From positions 267,025,151-267,089,150 of the forward strand of contig CM048750.1 in NCBI GenBank assembly GCA_026315105.1: a stretch of DNA of 64,000 bases, given 5' to 3'. The stretch is from Locusta migratoria (taxonomy: Eukaryota; Arthropoda; Insecta; Orthoptera; Acrididae). The notes under the pieces were generated by a model. The model saw only the letters and a program-made list of their open reading frames with translations. It did no database searches and had not been told where the DNA came from. Positions within the stretch are counted from its first letter, which is position 1; every line of letters starts with the position of its first letter. Shown in pieces: positions 1 through 10,572 of this stretch. The translations under genes were made by a program, and so were the position numbers.

Positions 1-269
1 AAAACAATAGAAATAGACAAAACAATGGTTGGAGGCAAGGAAATAATCAAGTTAAGATTATTGAGTTAGCGTTCAATTCCGATGCCGAGACACAGACGCA
101 GGAAAACCTATTGTAGTTGGGATAGACCCCCATACCCCGGCTGTGTCAAGTAATGAGGCGGGAAACCATAAACATTTGAACTTTGTCGTGTTTCTAGATA
201 ACCGAGATATCTGAGAAGAACTATTAGAAGATCCGTGTACCTCAGAAAATACAATGATAGAAACAGTAC

Positions 270-600
270 AAGCCATGCCACACTGTAAAATAGGAGATAT
301 ACCTATCAATGTGGTTCTTGACACTTGAGCCACTATTAACGTTATTTCGAATAGTTTTGTCAATGAGATAACAAAATTGATGAAAATACCTACTTTACCA
401 GTTCAAAACCGCAAAATATTAATGGCAGTAGGGCGCAAGGCACAAGTAGTGAAATGGCAGGTAGGGGTACCCATAATCTTTGGCAAAAACACAGTGATTT
501 CTAACTTTCTGGTATTAAATGGATTAATTGTTGAATGAATTCTTGGGATGGATTATTTCTGACAAACTAAAGTCGCAATAGACAACGGAAAGGGAAAGTT
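270..600 (+). pseudogene. Gypsy aspartic protease remnant
   Basis: Translation around 292-350 gives the retropepsin context VVLDT followed by a stop, then A-T-I-N-V. The catalytic D-T-G triad is damaged because the Gly codon position is now TGA. About 60 codons later an ILGMDYF-like motif matches the conserved C-terminal flap end of gypsy proteases (ILG-D-F). It would have cleaved the Gag-Pol precursor; this copy cannot be made as a single chain. Confidence 0.65.
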
Positions 601-707
601 TTAGTTAAGTTTGGGAAAGTAAACAATCTCACTTGATCTAGTACGAAACTAAAGAAAGTATAGTCCAGCTGCCTGGTGCAATTAAATTTCATGTAGTTTA
701 CCCTCAA

Positions 708-1472
708 TTGCTCTTGATCAAGACACAAACAGACGACCAAGACGGAAGAGAGAGTTACTCTGTTCAGGATAAGGATAGGAATAACCAATACTTAACCAAG
801 GAACAATGGGGTGAGCTACAATACTTGCTAGGAAAATTTCCTGAAGTATTTGATAAACGACCAGGTGCTATCACAGGGTATTATTACCATATGGAAGTCA
901 TACCACATGAGACCTATTGTCATTATTCATATCCAATTCCTTTCTCAAAACGCAGGGCAGTAAGTAAGGAAATAAACAGAATGGTCAACTGGGGAATAAT
1001 AGAGCCCTCCAATTCACCGTATTGTAGTCTGATTTTGGCCATGAACAAGTCAGATGGTAGTGTACGAGTTGTACTTGACATAAGGAATATTAACAAAATT
1101 ATTACACCTGTTAGAACCAGACCAGAAAATTTGGATGAACAGTTGCTAAAATTTTATAATGTCAGATACTTTTCAGCACTTGACTTAAGGTCATCATATT
1201 GTCAAATTCGATTGCATAATGATACTAGGAAGTATACAACACTTGCGTGTTTGTGCAGAAGCTACCAATTTTGTGTTCTACCCTTTGGTCTTAACGTCAG
1301 TGCAGGAGTCTTCATCACAGCTTCGAATAGAGTGTTGGGGCCTCAACTGCGAAGCAAAATTACCCTGTATGCAGACGATTTGTTAATTGCAACACCCACT
1401 TGGGAAGAGCACACAGATTTGATCAGTCAAATTTTAGAAAAAATCAAAGAATCTGGTATTAAGATTAATTAG
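708..1472 (+). pseudogene. Gypsy reverse transcriptase domain
   Basis: A 254-codon open stretch carries the RT palm and fingers in order: SKEINRM and GIIEPSNSPY (template grip), VRVVLDIRNIN, ALDLRSSYCQI (first catalytic Asp), FCVLPFGL, and YADDLL (the second catalytic Asp pair). The enzyme copies element RNA into cDNA inside virus-like particles. The order and the spacing to the downstream RNase H tether are normal for Ty3/gypsy. The usual DYR-LN motif has become DIRNIN. A stop at 1470-1472 separates it from the tether, so the copy is inactive. Confidence 0.85.
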
Positions 1473-1489
1473 TCAAAATCATTATTTGG

Positions 1490-2160
1490 ACAGTAGAAAT
1501 TAAAGCTCTTAGGACGCATTATTTCACCTGAAAGCATTGTTCTAGGCCCAGATAAAACTGAAGCTATCGAAAGTGCTCCTCCTCCTCAGAATAAGAAACA
1601 ATTGAAAACATTCCTAGGGTTAACATAATTGTTCCGTAAATTTCTCCCAGACCAACAACTCAATGATGATAATCTTTTGAATTTGCTGTGGAAAGGTCAA
1701 GTGCGGAGTTGGACACCAGAGTGTCAGCATGATTTTCAAATAACTAAAAATGCCCTCGTCAATGCCAATCTATTACACAACGAAGGACCACAGACGCATC
1801 CTTGCATGGGTGGGATGCTTGTCTCTTCCAGTGGAGAGACACAGGAGGACAAGTTGAGCCTTGCATTATTAGTTTTACGAGTAGAACACTTACTGAAAGT
1901 GAGGATCTTATTCAGTTACCGAACTAGAAGCTCTTGCAGTAGTTTGACCGTTTAGGAAGTTCTAGTATTATCTATGGGACAAACATACTTGCGTCTATTG
2001 TGACCACCAAGCCCTTACCTTTTTGCAAATTACTTCACAAAAGATTAGCCCAATGGTATCTCTTTCATCAAGAGTTCAGCTACGAAATCGTGTACATAAA
2101 GTAAGAGCACAATGTAATCATGGATAGTTAATCTCGTTTGACGTTCGGCTTACAAGAATT
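1490..2160 (+). pseudogene. Gypsy RT-RNase H tether and RNase H remnant
   Basis: After the RT stop the frame resumes with a LLGRIIS-like motif and then KKQLKTFLGLT, the standard connection motif, followed by an F-RKFLP stretch. The region at 1629-1955 contains W-PECQ-F, typical of the start of gypsy RNase H. The rest is shredded by stops and no complete set of D-E-D-D residues can be followed. Confidence 0.6.
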
Positions 2161-2199
2161 TCTGGACGTTACAGAACAAACATCTGATTATAGAGTTTT

Positions 2200-3450
2200 T
2201 CTAATGTATGATGGTACCTTCCATCCTTATTACTTGAAAATGTACCGAGATATGACTGAGCTATAAGAAGCAGACGAAAGATGGAGGAAAGTGAGACAAA
2301 AGTTACGAGAAAAGACTGATCGTTGTTTATAGGACTACTATAAGTTGCATGAGAATGTTCTCTTTTATAGAAACCTTCCTGGCTCAAATCATTGGCGAGT
2401 GTGCATACCACGTGCATGTGTGGAAAACCTCATTAGGTATACGCATAATGCATGGGAACATTACGGTATTACGAAATGTGTCCTAAAGATTGGAGAGTAT
2501 TGCCATGTACCTGACCTAGTTTGGCAAGCCTATCAAATTATTAGAACCTGTCCAATTTGTCAGAAGTGATGCACTCAAACATTTCTAGAGTTTTATATAC
2601 AATTTCTAGACTGACCAATTCGAATCAAATTATTCCAAAATCACCCCTCGCCTTAGTATCTATTGATATGGTGGGACCAATGCCCGGGCATGAGGTGGTG
2701 TTTAATATAATAGTGGCAGTTTATGATTTTTCAGTAAGTACGTAAGTATGTACGCCACTAAGACGATAACTCCTGGTCCCATTGTTAAGAGGATTACAGA
2801 GGATTATTTAGTCAGAGTAGGCAAACCGAAGGCGATAATAACAGCTAATGCTGCAAATTTCACGAGCAATAAATGGAAGGATTTTGTGAGAGAATAACAT
2901 TAAACATATATTAGTTCCTGAAGTCAGTCCAGTGGTATGAATGTTTAAGAAATTTAACAGATTTATGAGAACATATGCGCCCAATAAACATACAATGTGG
3001 GTGGAATTAATTACTCCATTTTTGCAAATAGTCAATAATCTACCTCACCCATCGACTGGATTCACTCCTTCGTAGCTTATTTATGCTGAATTCGGTGATG
3101 ACGAATGGTTAAAGCCATTGTCTCGAGTAGCAACGCCTGTTGTTACGCTAGAAAACAAAATTTGACAAGTGTTTAATCTTCTATCACGAGAAGCTGAAAA
3201 GAGAAAACAAAAATACGATCGAAAGTTATACAAAACTAACAAGTTTGAGGAAAGCGAATTAGGCCTGATTTTTGGACACCCAAGAGCTGACAAATTACAT
3301 AAACTAAATGCGAAATGGCAATTAGTATATACAGGACCATTTGTTATTGATAGGATCCCACATCATGGAAGCTATATTTTAGCGTATCCAGGGACGGGCA
3401 AAATTAAAGGTTTATATCCTCACAAGGATCTTAAATGGTATATCCAGTTA
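2200..3450 (+). pseudogene. Gypsy integrase remnant (HHCC zinc finger, core, C-terminal module)
   Basis: The 2345-2569 segment shows a zinc-binding half with H near AWEHYG and a terminal CPICQK pair (CxxC). 2557-2745 has a core start, VSIDMVGPMPG, giving the first catalytic Asp. 3169-3440 ends with a GPF-type module, YTGPFVIDRI followed by GSYILA, as in gypsy integrase C-termini. Several stops and frame changes lie between these blocks. Function in the parent element: joining cDNA to the chromosome. Confidence 0.75.
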
Positions 3451-3796
3451 CACTCGAAGGTGACATATTTCTTGATTTTGACAACAAAATTAATGTGTTT
3501 GTGTTGGAGTGGTACATACCCACAGTGCACAAGGTAAATATTAAGTCATATGAGCAAACCGATGATTTAGGATGGTGGTGGCACAAACAGTTGAATGCCG
3601 ACATGCACGCCAAGGAGCTTAGTTTAGTGTGTGGGCGTGACTGTCTGACACTGTACACATAAACAAACTGGAGTGGGACTGACAAGGATTAAAAATAGAA
3701 GTAAATTAATTAATTTAACAAGGAAAGATATTATTTACAGTATTTACAAAGGAATCTTACACGACTTACAAACTAGATGACTAATTACATAATATA

Positions 3797-4093
3797 CAGG
3801 GTGAGTCACCTAACATTACCGCTGGATATATTTCGTAAATAACATCAAATACTGACAAACCGATTCCACAGACCGAACATGAGGAGAGGGGCTAGTGTAA
3901 TTGGTTAATACAAACCATGAAAAAATGCACGAAAGTATGTTTTTTAACACAAACCTACGCTTTTTTAAATGGAACCCCGTTAGTTTTGTTAGCACATCTG
4001 AACATATAAACAAATACTTAATCAGTGCCGTTTGTTGCATTGTAAAATGTTAATTACATCCGGAGATATTGTAACCTAAAGTTGACGCTTGAG
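3797..4093 (+). repeat. Left terminal inverted repeat of the mariner-type element
   Basis: This pairs with 5606-5901 in inverted orientation, from the outer GGTGAGTCACC end to the inner TAACCTAAAGTTGAC block. The two arms differ by scattered substitutions and small indels in A/T runs, so they have aged since insertion. Confidence 0.88.
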
Positions 4094-4316
4094 TTCCACT
4101 CTTCCGCTGCTCGATCGTGTGTATCGGAGAGCACCGAATTAAGTAGGGATCCAAAGGGAACGGTGATGTACCTTAGGTACAGAAGAGACTAGAACAGCAC
4201 ATTACGTCCACATGCTAACACCTTTATTGGTCTTTTTCACCAACGCACATGTACATTACCATGAAGGGTGATTTTCATATTCAATTATGGAGTGGAATAG
4301 AGGGTGTCCCGACATG

Positions 4317-5355
4317 TCAGGCCAATAGATGTTCAAAGTGGTGGTCATCATTTGCTGCACACAATTGCAATCTATGGCGGAATGAATGTCTTACACATCG
4401 CAGCACATCTGGTGTAATGTCGCTGCAGGCTGCCACAATACGTTTTTTCATATCCTCTGGGGTTGTAGGCACATCATGGTACACATTCTCCTTGAACGTA
4501 CCCCAAAGAAAGAAGTCCAGAGGTGTAAGATCAGGAGTACGGGCTGGCCAATTTATGCGTCCTCCACGTCCTATGAAACGCCCGTCGAACATCTCGTCAA
4601 GCGTCAGCCTAGTGTTAATCATGGAATGTGCAGGTGCACCATCATGCTGATACCACATACGTCGACTCGTTTCCAGTGGGACATTTTCGAATAACGTTGG
4701 CAGATCATTCTGTAGAAACGCGATGTATGTTTCAGCTGTTTGGGCCCCTGCAATGAAGTGAGGACCGATGAGGTGGTCGCCAATGATTCCGCACCATACA
4801 TTTACAGTCCACAGTCGCTGTCGCCTTACCTGTTGGAGCCAGCGAGGATTGTCCATGGACCAGATGTTCCGTGGATTCACTGCCCTGTGGTTTGTGAAAC
4901 CCGCTTCATCGGTAAACAGGTAGAACTGCAACGCATTCTCTGTTAATGACCATTGACAGAATTGCACTCGATGATTAAAGTCATTGCCGATGTAGCGACA
5001 CATGAAATGGCTGAAAGCGGTGACGATGCAGTATGCGCATGACACTACTTTGACTCAGTCCAATAGCTCTCGCAATGTCCCATGTACTCCTGTGTGGGTT
5101 CACAGCAACAGCAGCTAACACACCAGCAGCACCCGCTTCTCCTGTGACGGGCCTGTTATGGACCCGTTTGCGTGCTACGACCATACCTGTTGCGTACAGT
5201 TGGCGATAGATGTTTTGAAATGTGCGGCACGTTGTATGCTCTCTGTCCAGGTATCGTTCTGCATACACCCTGCAGGCTTCAGCTGCATTTTGTCGACACT
5301 CGCCATAGTTGAGTATCATCTCCGCCTTTTCAGAGTTCGAATACACCATGGTCAC
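4317..5355 (-). pseudogene. Mariner/IS630-superfamily transposase with a DUF4817-type N-terminus, one frameshift
   Basis: The N-terminal part (5355 down to 4981) starts MVYSNSEKAEMILNYGE and contains a helix-turn-helix domain of the DUF4817 type found in insect transposases. The catalytic part (5045 down to 4317) carries FTDEAGF (first Asp), HDGAPAH (second Asp) and WPARTPDLTPLDFFLWG (third Asp), with about 36 residues between the second and third. The two parts are in different frames and overlap at 4981-5045, so one frameshift separates them; otherwise the reading is clean over about 345 codons. The enzyme would cut and paste the surrounding 2.1-kb element by binding the inverted repeats. 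Only a single lesion is visible, so this copy is young relative to its host gypsy. Confidence 0.85.
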
Positions 5356-5605
5356 AGTTCCTACAACACTACACTATCACAGACGTCTGGTAACACAGTG
5401 TACTACAGTTTGTGTGCAAAGACGAATGCAGAATAACAATAGCACCAAGCGCTACATGCAGACACTGTGACAGCTAGACAAAACCACAACAGTGCACTAC
5501 AGCCACACTCGTAAACACGGTCGTCATCGTAAACATGTCCCTGCAGATGCTGCTCGCCAACCATGGCCCGTGTTTGTTACAAGACGCAACTGAACGTCAG
5601 AGGTT

Positions 5606-5901
5606 TCGAGTGTCAACTTTAGGTTACATTATCTCCGGATGTAATTAACATTTTACAATGCAACAAACAGCACTGATTACGTATTTGTTTATATGTTCAG
5701 AAGTGCTAACAAAACTAACGGGGTTCCATTTAAAAAAAATAGGTCTGTGTTAAAAAAACATACTTCCGTGCATTTTTTTATGATTTGTATTAACCAATTA
5801 CACTAGCCCCTCTCCTCACGTTTGATCTGTGGAATCGGTTCGTCAGTATTTGATGTGGTTTACGAAATATATCCAGCAGTAATGTTAGGTGACTCACTCT
5901 G
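5606..5901 (-). repeat. Right terminal inverted repeat of the mariner-type element
   Basis: This is the inverted partner of 3797-4093. The inner edge is near GTGTCAACTTTAGG and the outer edge is GGTGACTCACTCTG. The length is far above the roughly 30 bp usual for mariner elements. Confidence 0.88.
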
Positions 5902-8000
5902 CATATTATATATGTATATAAACAAGAAAAACGAGGAACTTAAACTAAGACGAGAACTATACCTAAATTAATGATACCAAACCTATGCGAGTTTATTAAA
6001 GCCTATGTGTTAACTATATTAAAATAATGAATAAAACGATTCTACAGCTAGCCGAGCTGTATTCTAACAAACTGATAAATAACCTAAACTGTACCTAGAA
6101 CTAAACTAAAAAAAACCGGCAACTATCTTAATATGATTAATAACTAGCATAAAACTAAGATGATTACAGGACTATTTATAACTAACGAGTTAGAATATAG
6201 ACATTAAAATAAAAAAATGAAATCATATACAAGCAAGGGTATTAAAAAATATGGGTACCAATAGAAAGAAAAAAAGTTTGTGTAACTATTGAAGAACAGA
6301 GAATGGGTATAGGATAAGCGTGTGGAAGGACAATAGCACATTTTATCGACCATTTCGTATTTTAAACCATAGCCGATTGACTACCATATGCACGAATTCT
6401 GAGAGTTCATAGTTGTATGTGAAATGCATCACCTGTCATTGTGAAGGTCATGTAATATTTATGAAACTAAGATTATTAGATTTGATTGTGCTAAGGCACG
6501 TCGATATGCATCTTGTCAGGAGATTTGTGGTATGATATTGAAAAATATTATGGCCACTGCAACTCTGACTTCTATTTTCTGTAATTTTAGTGCATTATAT
6601 GAATGTGTGAATGAGAGTGTATGTGTGCAAAAATCAGGATGATTGTGCAAGGTATGTCAATTAAGAAATATGTGTGCTAAGTAAGACTAGAATGAACTAT
6701 GGAAATTTACCCTGAATGAGCTATTGAAAGATGATTAACATATTCTGTCAGAGCTACGCGTACTTTCTAAAACTCTTTGAATTACGTTTTTGGACTGCAG
6801 ATATAGATACCAAATATACATATTGAATTTTCTCTCCTGGAGGAGACATGAATATTTTACACAACCCTGAATAGGATGTCCTTTACAACAGTAAAATATC
6901 TTCAATGTGCAGAACAAAGGTCGTTAGAAAAATAATCAATCACTGTGGTGAAGAAAAGTAACACTTTATAATGTGGAGTTCTCATTACCAGACGCTCAAT
7001 TCTAGGTATTATGCAGGTGATATCACTGTTATTAAGCAGGATAATGTCTTTGGAATGTCAGCAATTCATATATTCATTCAGGATTACACCAGATTTAGAG
7101 ACACGAGACCGATGAACAAAATCCCATAGAGGTGTGTCTTCACTTTTGATTTTATGAATGCAGAAAGTCGCTCATAGTATGTAGTCATTTCCCTGACAAG
7201 TGTATATACATATCCCAATGAATGCATTGCAGATAAATAAGATTCTTGACCAAGCATTAGTGTCAGTATCTGAACCCAAAAGGAAGTAAGAAAAAGCAAT
7301 TGTTATGTCCCTGTACATGGAAAGGAAGGGTAAGACGTTATGAAAAACTATTAAACTGTGTAAAGAAAAGTTTTCTTATAAGATCATATGAGGCTCATCA
7401 TTATAGGTCAATGGGATGATATGTAAAGTGTAAAATGGATATTTTTCTTTTTCTGCAAACATATCTGAAACGCAGGATAAAAAGATATTAAACCGTATCA
7501 GGTGTAAATATGTAAAACGATGTAGATTCTTAAAATGCTATAGAAGGGAATGTAAAGATATACAGGAGTATGGTTACTTCATGTAACACCTATTGTATTA
7601 TGAATTCCTATTGTCTCTATATGTATACTCTGTTGTATTGTTAATTCATGGACATGAAAGTTATTCATGTGAGTACATACAAAAATGCAGTAAAACTCTC
7701 ATTGTGCAGAGCATATTTCTATGATGAAAGATAATGTAGTACGAAGTTATACTGTGTTGTATCCTACAAAGGTGCACGCATTGTTATCCTGTGTGGTGAA
7801 TAGGAAGTGATAGAAAAAATATCTATTCAAACAAAATGAGGTAAAAGCGTAAAGAAAAGGAAATAATGTTTCGTGAGTGTTACTGTGTGTAAGTTCACGC
7901 GATGTACACAGGAAATTAGTGGGTGCTGCATATGTGAAGCAGTTTGAGTAGCTCACGTCTGGTGTACCATGTGTGGTAGGCCCAAAAAATAATTATCTGC
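5902..8000. other. AT-rich sequence, no gene recognised
   Basis: Only short, stop-bounded frames without recognisable motifs are present. The first part may be the 3' untranslated or LTR region of the gypsy element that the transposon split, but no LTR pair is available to prove it. Confidence 0.5.
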
Positions 8001-8006
8001 ACTTAC

Positions 8007-8320
8007 CTTATCAGTGTCATGTACGACATGCTCCAGGGTGCCAAGAGATCCTATGCTGTCATGGGAGGCGACGAACTTAAGTGAGTAGATTCCTTGGTAA
8101 GCACCTATTCCACTGAAGCTCACAAGCACTTAGTTCACCCAAGCTCCCATTTTGAACCATGTGTGGAACACTTGGAGTGTCACAGGTTTGGGACAGTGTG
8201 TCAACCTTTGCCTACTAATCCGCAGACCAAAGAGTGCCTTGGAGGTAACACATGCAAGGGTGTTAACATTGAGTGGATAAAATGCAGGTGCACCACTAGT
8301 TTGAATATCCATGGAAACTG
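8007..8320. other. Unrecognised potential coding region on both strands (Cys-rich frame +; frame ending at a strong splice donor -)
   Basis: On the + strand a 75-codon frame (8094-8321) holds seven closely spaced cysteines, with blocks such as EPCVEHLEC, KECLGGNTC and IKCRC resembling small disulfide-rich modules. On the - strand a frame running from about 8126 down to 8007 ends exactly at a consensus donor (AAG then GTAAGT, 8006-8001). I recognise neither product. They overlap, so at most one is likely to be real. Confidence 0.25.
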
Positions 8321-8342
8321 AGAAAAATAAATAAGACGTCCT

Positions 8343-8582
8343 GTGGAGGTAACCATGAACACATACATGCCCCGTGGCAAGGACAAACTAAATGTAAAGG
8401 AGAAAATGCCTCATGGCGTGAAACACAAATGTATACTCATTTGTACATTACTGTCATGTGTAGTGGTATTTAACATTTTATCTGTAGATGATGAGAGTTT
8501 AAGTTTTGAATTTTCTGTTTTTCCATTCATTTTATATATTATAGTTGGATCTATTATTTTTACGATTTTTGATGTGTTATAA
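8343..8582 (+). other. Unrecognised 79-codon frame with hydrophobic C-terminal half
   Basis: The C-terminal half contains two hydrophobic stretches, around CILICTLLSCVVVF and FILYIIVGSIIFTIF, that could span a membrane. No family is recognised. The frame is short and the region is AT-rich, which favours hydrophobic codons by chance. Confidence 0.2.
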
Positions 8583-8599
8583 ACGATACTTTTTCACAC

Positions 8600-9070
8600 A
8601 TGAGCCCCACATAAATAATGGAATATCTCTTCTGCGAACCAGATACTGATAATGCTTGTGAAATTATAATGAAGCTTTACTAATGAGTAATTAATATACT
8701 TCTGTCGTATGTGGAGTACATCTGCCAGAAGTATGGGAGTGGATTTAACTATACAGGATAGTGGGAAATGATAAGCAGAATATAATGAGACGAAATATTT
8801 TCGATATTTTATATTTTTTATTGATTTTCTCATGGAGAGATTTTTTTTAATTTTCTGTTTCATATAAATAATTTCATTGGCAATACATTTTTAGAATAGT
8901 TGCCATAGATTACAGATTTCATTAATTAAGCAGCTCATTATCTTTAAAGAAGATGTCTGATTTAAAAAACTGAATGTCTGTGGCAGCTCGCTTTTTTAAA
9001 AGTTGGTTAGTGTTTAAGTAGATCTGATGCTGTTCTGTAACAAAGATGTGACAGTGTAGCTGATGATTAA
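8600..9070. other. AT-rich stretch between the unknown frames and the env remnant
   Basis: This region should contain the membrane anchor and 3' LTR of the minus-strand errantivirus, but I cannot identify either. Confidence 0.4.
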
Positions 9071-10572
9071 TTAAATTTTACAGTGGAAGTCTCGTCTTTT
9101 TATTTGTAAAATAGTGTATTTCAGTGTTTTTTTTAAACAACATCGAGGCCTTAAAGTAATAACTGTCCTCGACTGTAAGAAAAGGTAATGTAGAGTATAA
9201 TTGCTAGCCAGAATGTTTAACAATATGTTTGAAATCACCTTGAAAAGAATAAATAACAATTACTTTCTCACAAATGAATTTTTATTCATTTAAACTTTTA
9301 CTAAAATATGATATTCATTGTCTCTTTTCCACAAATTATTTTGTTCTGTGTATTAATTTTAATTGTTACATTATAATATGTTGACATAAAATCAAACTTC
9401 TGCTTGCAAATTTTTCAAACTCGATCTGTCACTTTACACAACACTTGTTTGTTGTTCAGTTTTGCATAGTGCTGCTTTGCTTCATCAATTAGTAAATAAT
9501 TTTTGTATGGCTGTATACACATGAATAAGTTTTGACCTTCCCCAGCTTCTGAAGGTAGGGGTAATACTCTATACAAACTGAATAGTTCGTTCTCCACTAG
9601 TGGCACATTCAATACATAACTTAAAAATGTGGTCTGGAATACACACATCAACATCAATTATGCACAGTAACTGGTATCCGTTTTGTTCTATAAGGGCAAT
9701 GGGAAATTCTTGTCTTTTATATCATCACCAGTTAAATGCAAATATTTTACTATTTGTACTGGATTAATTATGCGAGGTTCCAGTTTTACCTTCTGTGCAT
9801 TGACTATGGCAGAAATTAATGGCTCATCTTCCCTTTCTAATTCAGTAAAAATCGACACCAATTGTATTAGCTGTTCAGTTACATTGGTAACGACAGCTAA
9901 ATGTTGTATTCTTCATTCTGTGCTATTAGTATATTCATTCATGTATCTATGAAGCTTTTCCATATTACTGACAATAGTTTCCTCATTACATGCAAGGCTA
10001 GCCACCGTGTGGTTGAAACTAGTCAAAGTATCTTTGACCACTGTCTCTTGCTTCTTGGTCAGCTTAATCAGTTGCCTCTGCTCATTTTCAATTAAATCAA
10101 TCTTTGATTTGTAATAGGAGTCATCCTGCTCATCGAGTTTCGCAAACAGTCATACAGTATCTTACTAATCCTCACCACAAAGTTTAACATGCCTCTTTCT
10201 TGCCATGTTTTGTGAAGGGTTAATTGTCCAATTAGGCTTTGCAACGCCCTGATCTTTTTCACATGCCATTCTAAGGCTTGTTCTACCACTGGAAATTTGT
10301 GATCGCTTATTCCCAAACTTGTTAACTTTTGTTTACAATACCCTACTGATAAATGTGCCAATCATTGTGTCTCCTGTTTCGTCGACTTTCCCCTGAAGTT
10401 GTCCTAAGTGAATACAACTATCAATTTTCCATGCCACATTGTAAATTTGTACCATACTACATAACGAGGCAATGAAGGAAACTTTTCTATACTGAAGTCT
10501 TGGTACTGTCCAATAGTGTATACAGCTGCGATACAGCTCACCAGATGCAACAGTCCTGTCAAACGAAATCAA
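9071..10572 (-). pseudogene. env: Errantivirus envelope (baculovirus F-like) remnant
   Basis: Read on the minus strand, several frames together match the layout of insect errantivirus envelope proteins. A basic segment and a hydrophobic GMLNFVVRISKIL region at about 10170-10200 resemble the furin-site/fusion-peptide region of F-like proteins. A long helical segment follows. A PLVENELFSLYRVLPLP block near 9560-9600 matches the conserved ectodomain core. A Cys-containing T-L-R-P-R-C motif follows near 9160. Stops and frameshifts break the frame at several places, and neither signal peptide nor transmembrane anchor is visible. It is a dead endogenous retrovirus gene. The upstream end is cut by a LINE insertion at about 10570. 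Confidence 0.72.

Larger units (their letters stand above)
1..3796 (+). mobile_element. Decayed Ty3/gypsy LTR retrotransposon, pol region, 5' end outside window
   Basis: Protease, reverse transcriptase, RNase H tether and integrase pieces follow each other in the normal gypsy order on the + strand, separated by stops and frameshifts. No gag and no 5' LTR are in the window, so the element starts upstream. No env or LTR could be delimited after the integrase. The 3' flank is interrupted at 3797 by a mariner-type transposon and may resume after 5901. The many in-frame stops show an old, inactive copy. Confidence 0.85.
3797..5901 (-). mobile_element. Mariner/IS630-type DNA transposon with ~297-bp terminal inverted repeats
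   Basis: The ends read CAGGGTGAGTCACC and, inverted, CAGAGTGAGTCACC. Each is part of an imperfect inverted repeat of about 297 bp. A transposase frame lies between them on the minus strand. The left flank ends in TA, as expected for this superfamily, but the right flank starts with CA, so the TA target duplication is damaged or the boundary is off by a base. The element sits in the 3' region of the gypsy remnant. Total length is 2105 bp. Confidence 0.88.
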
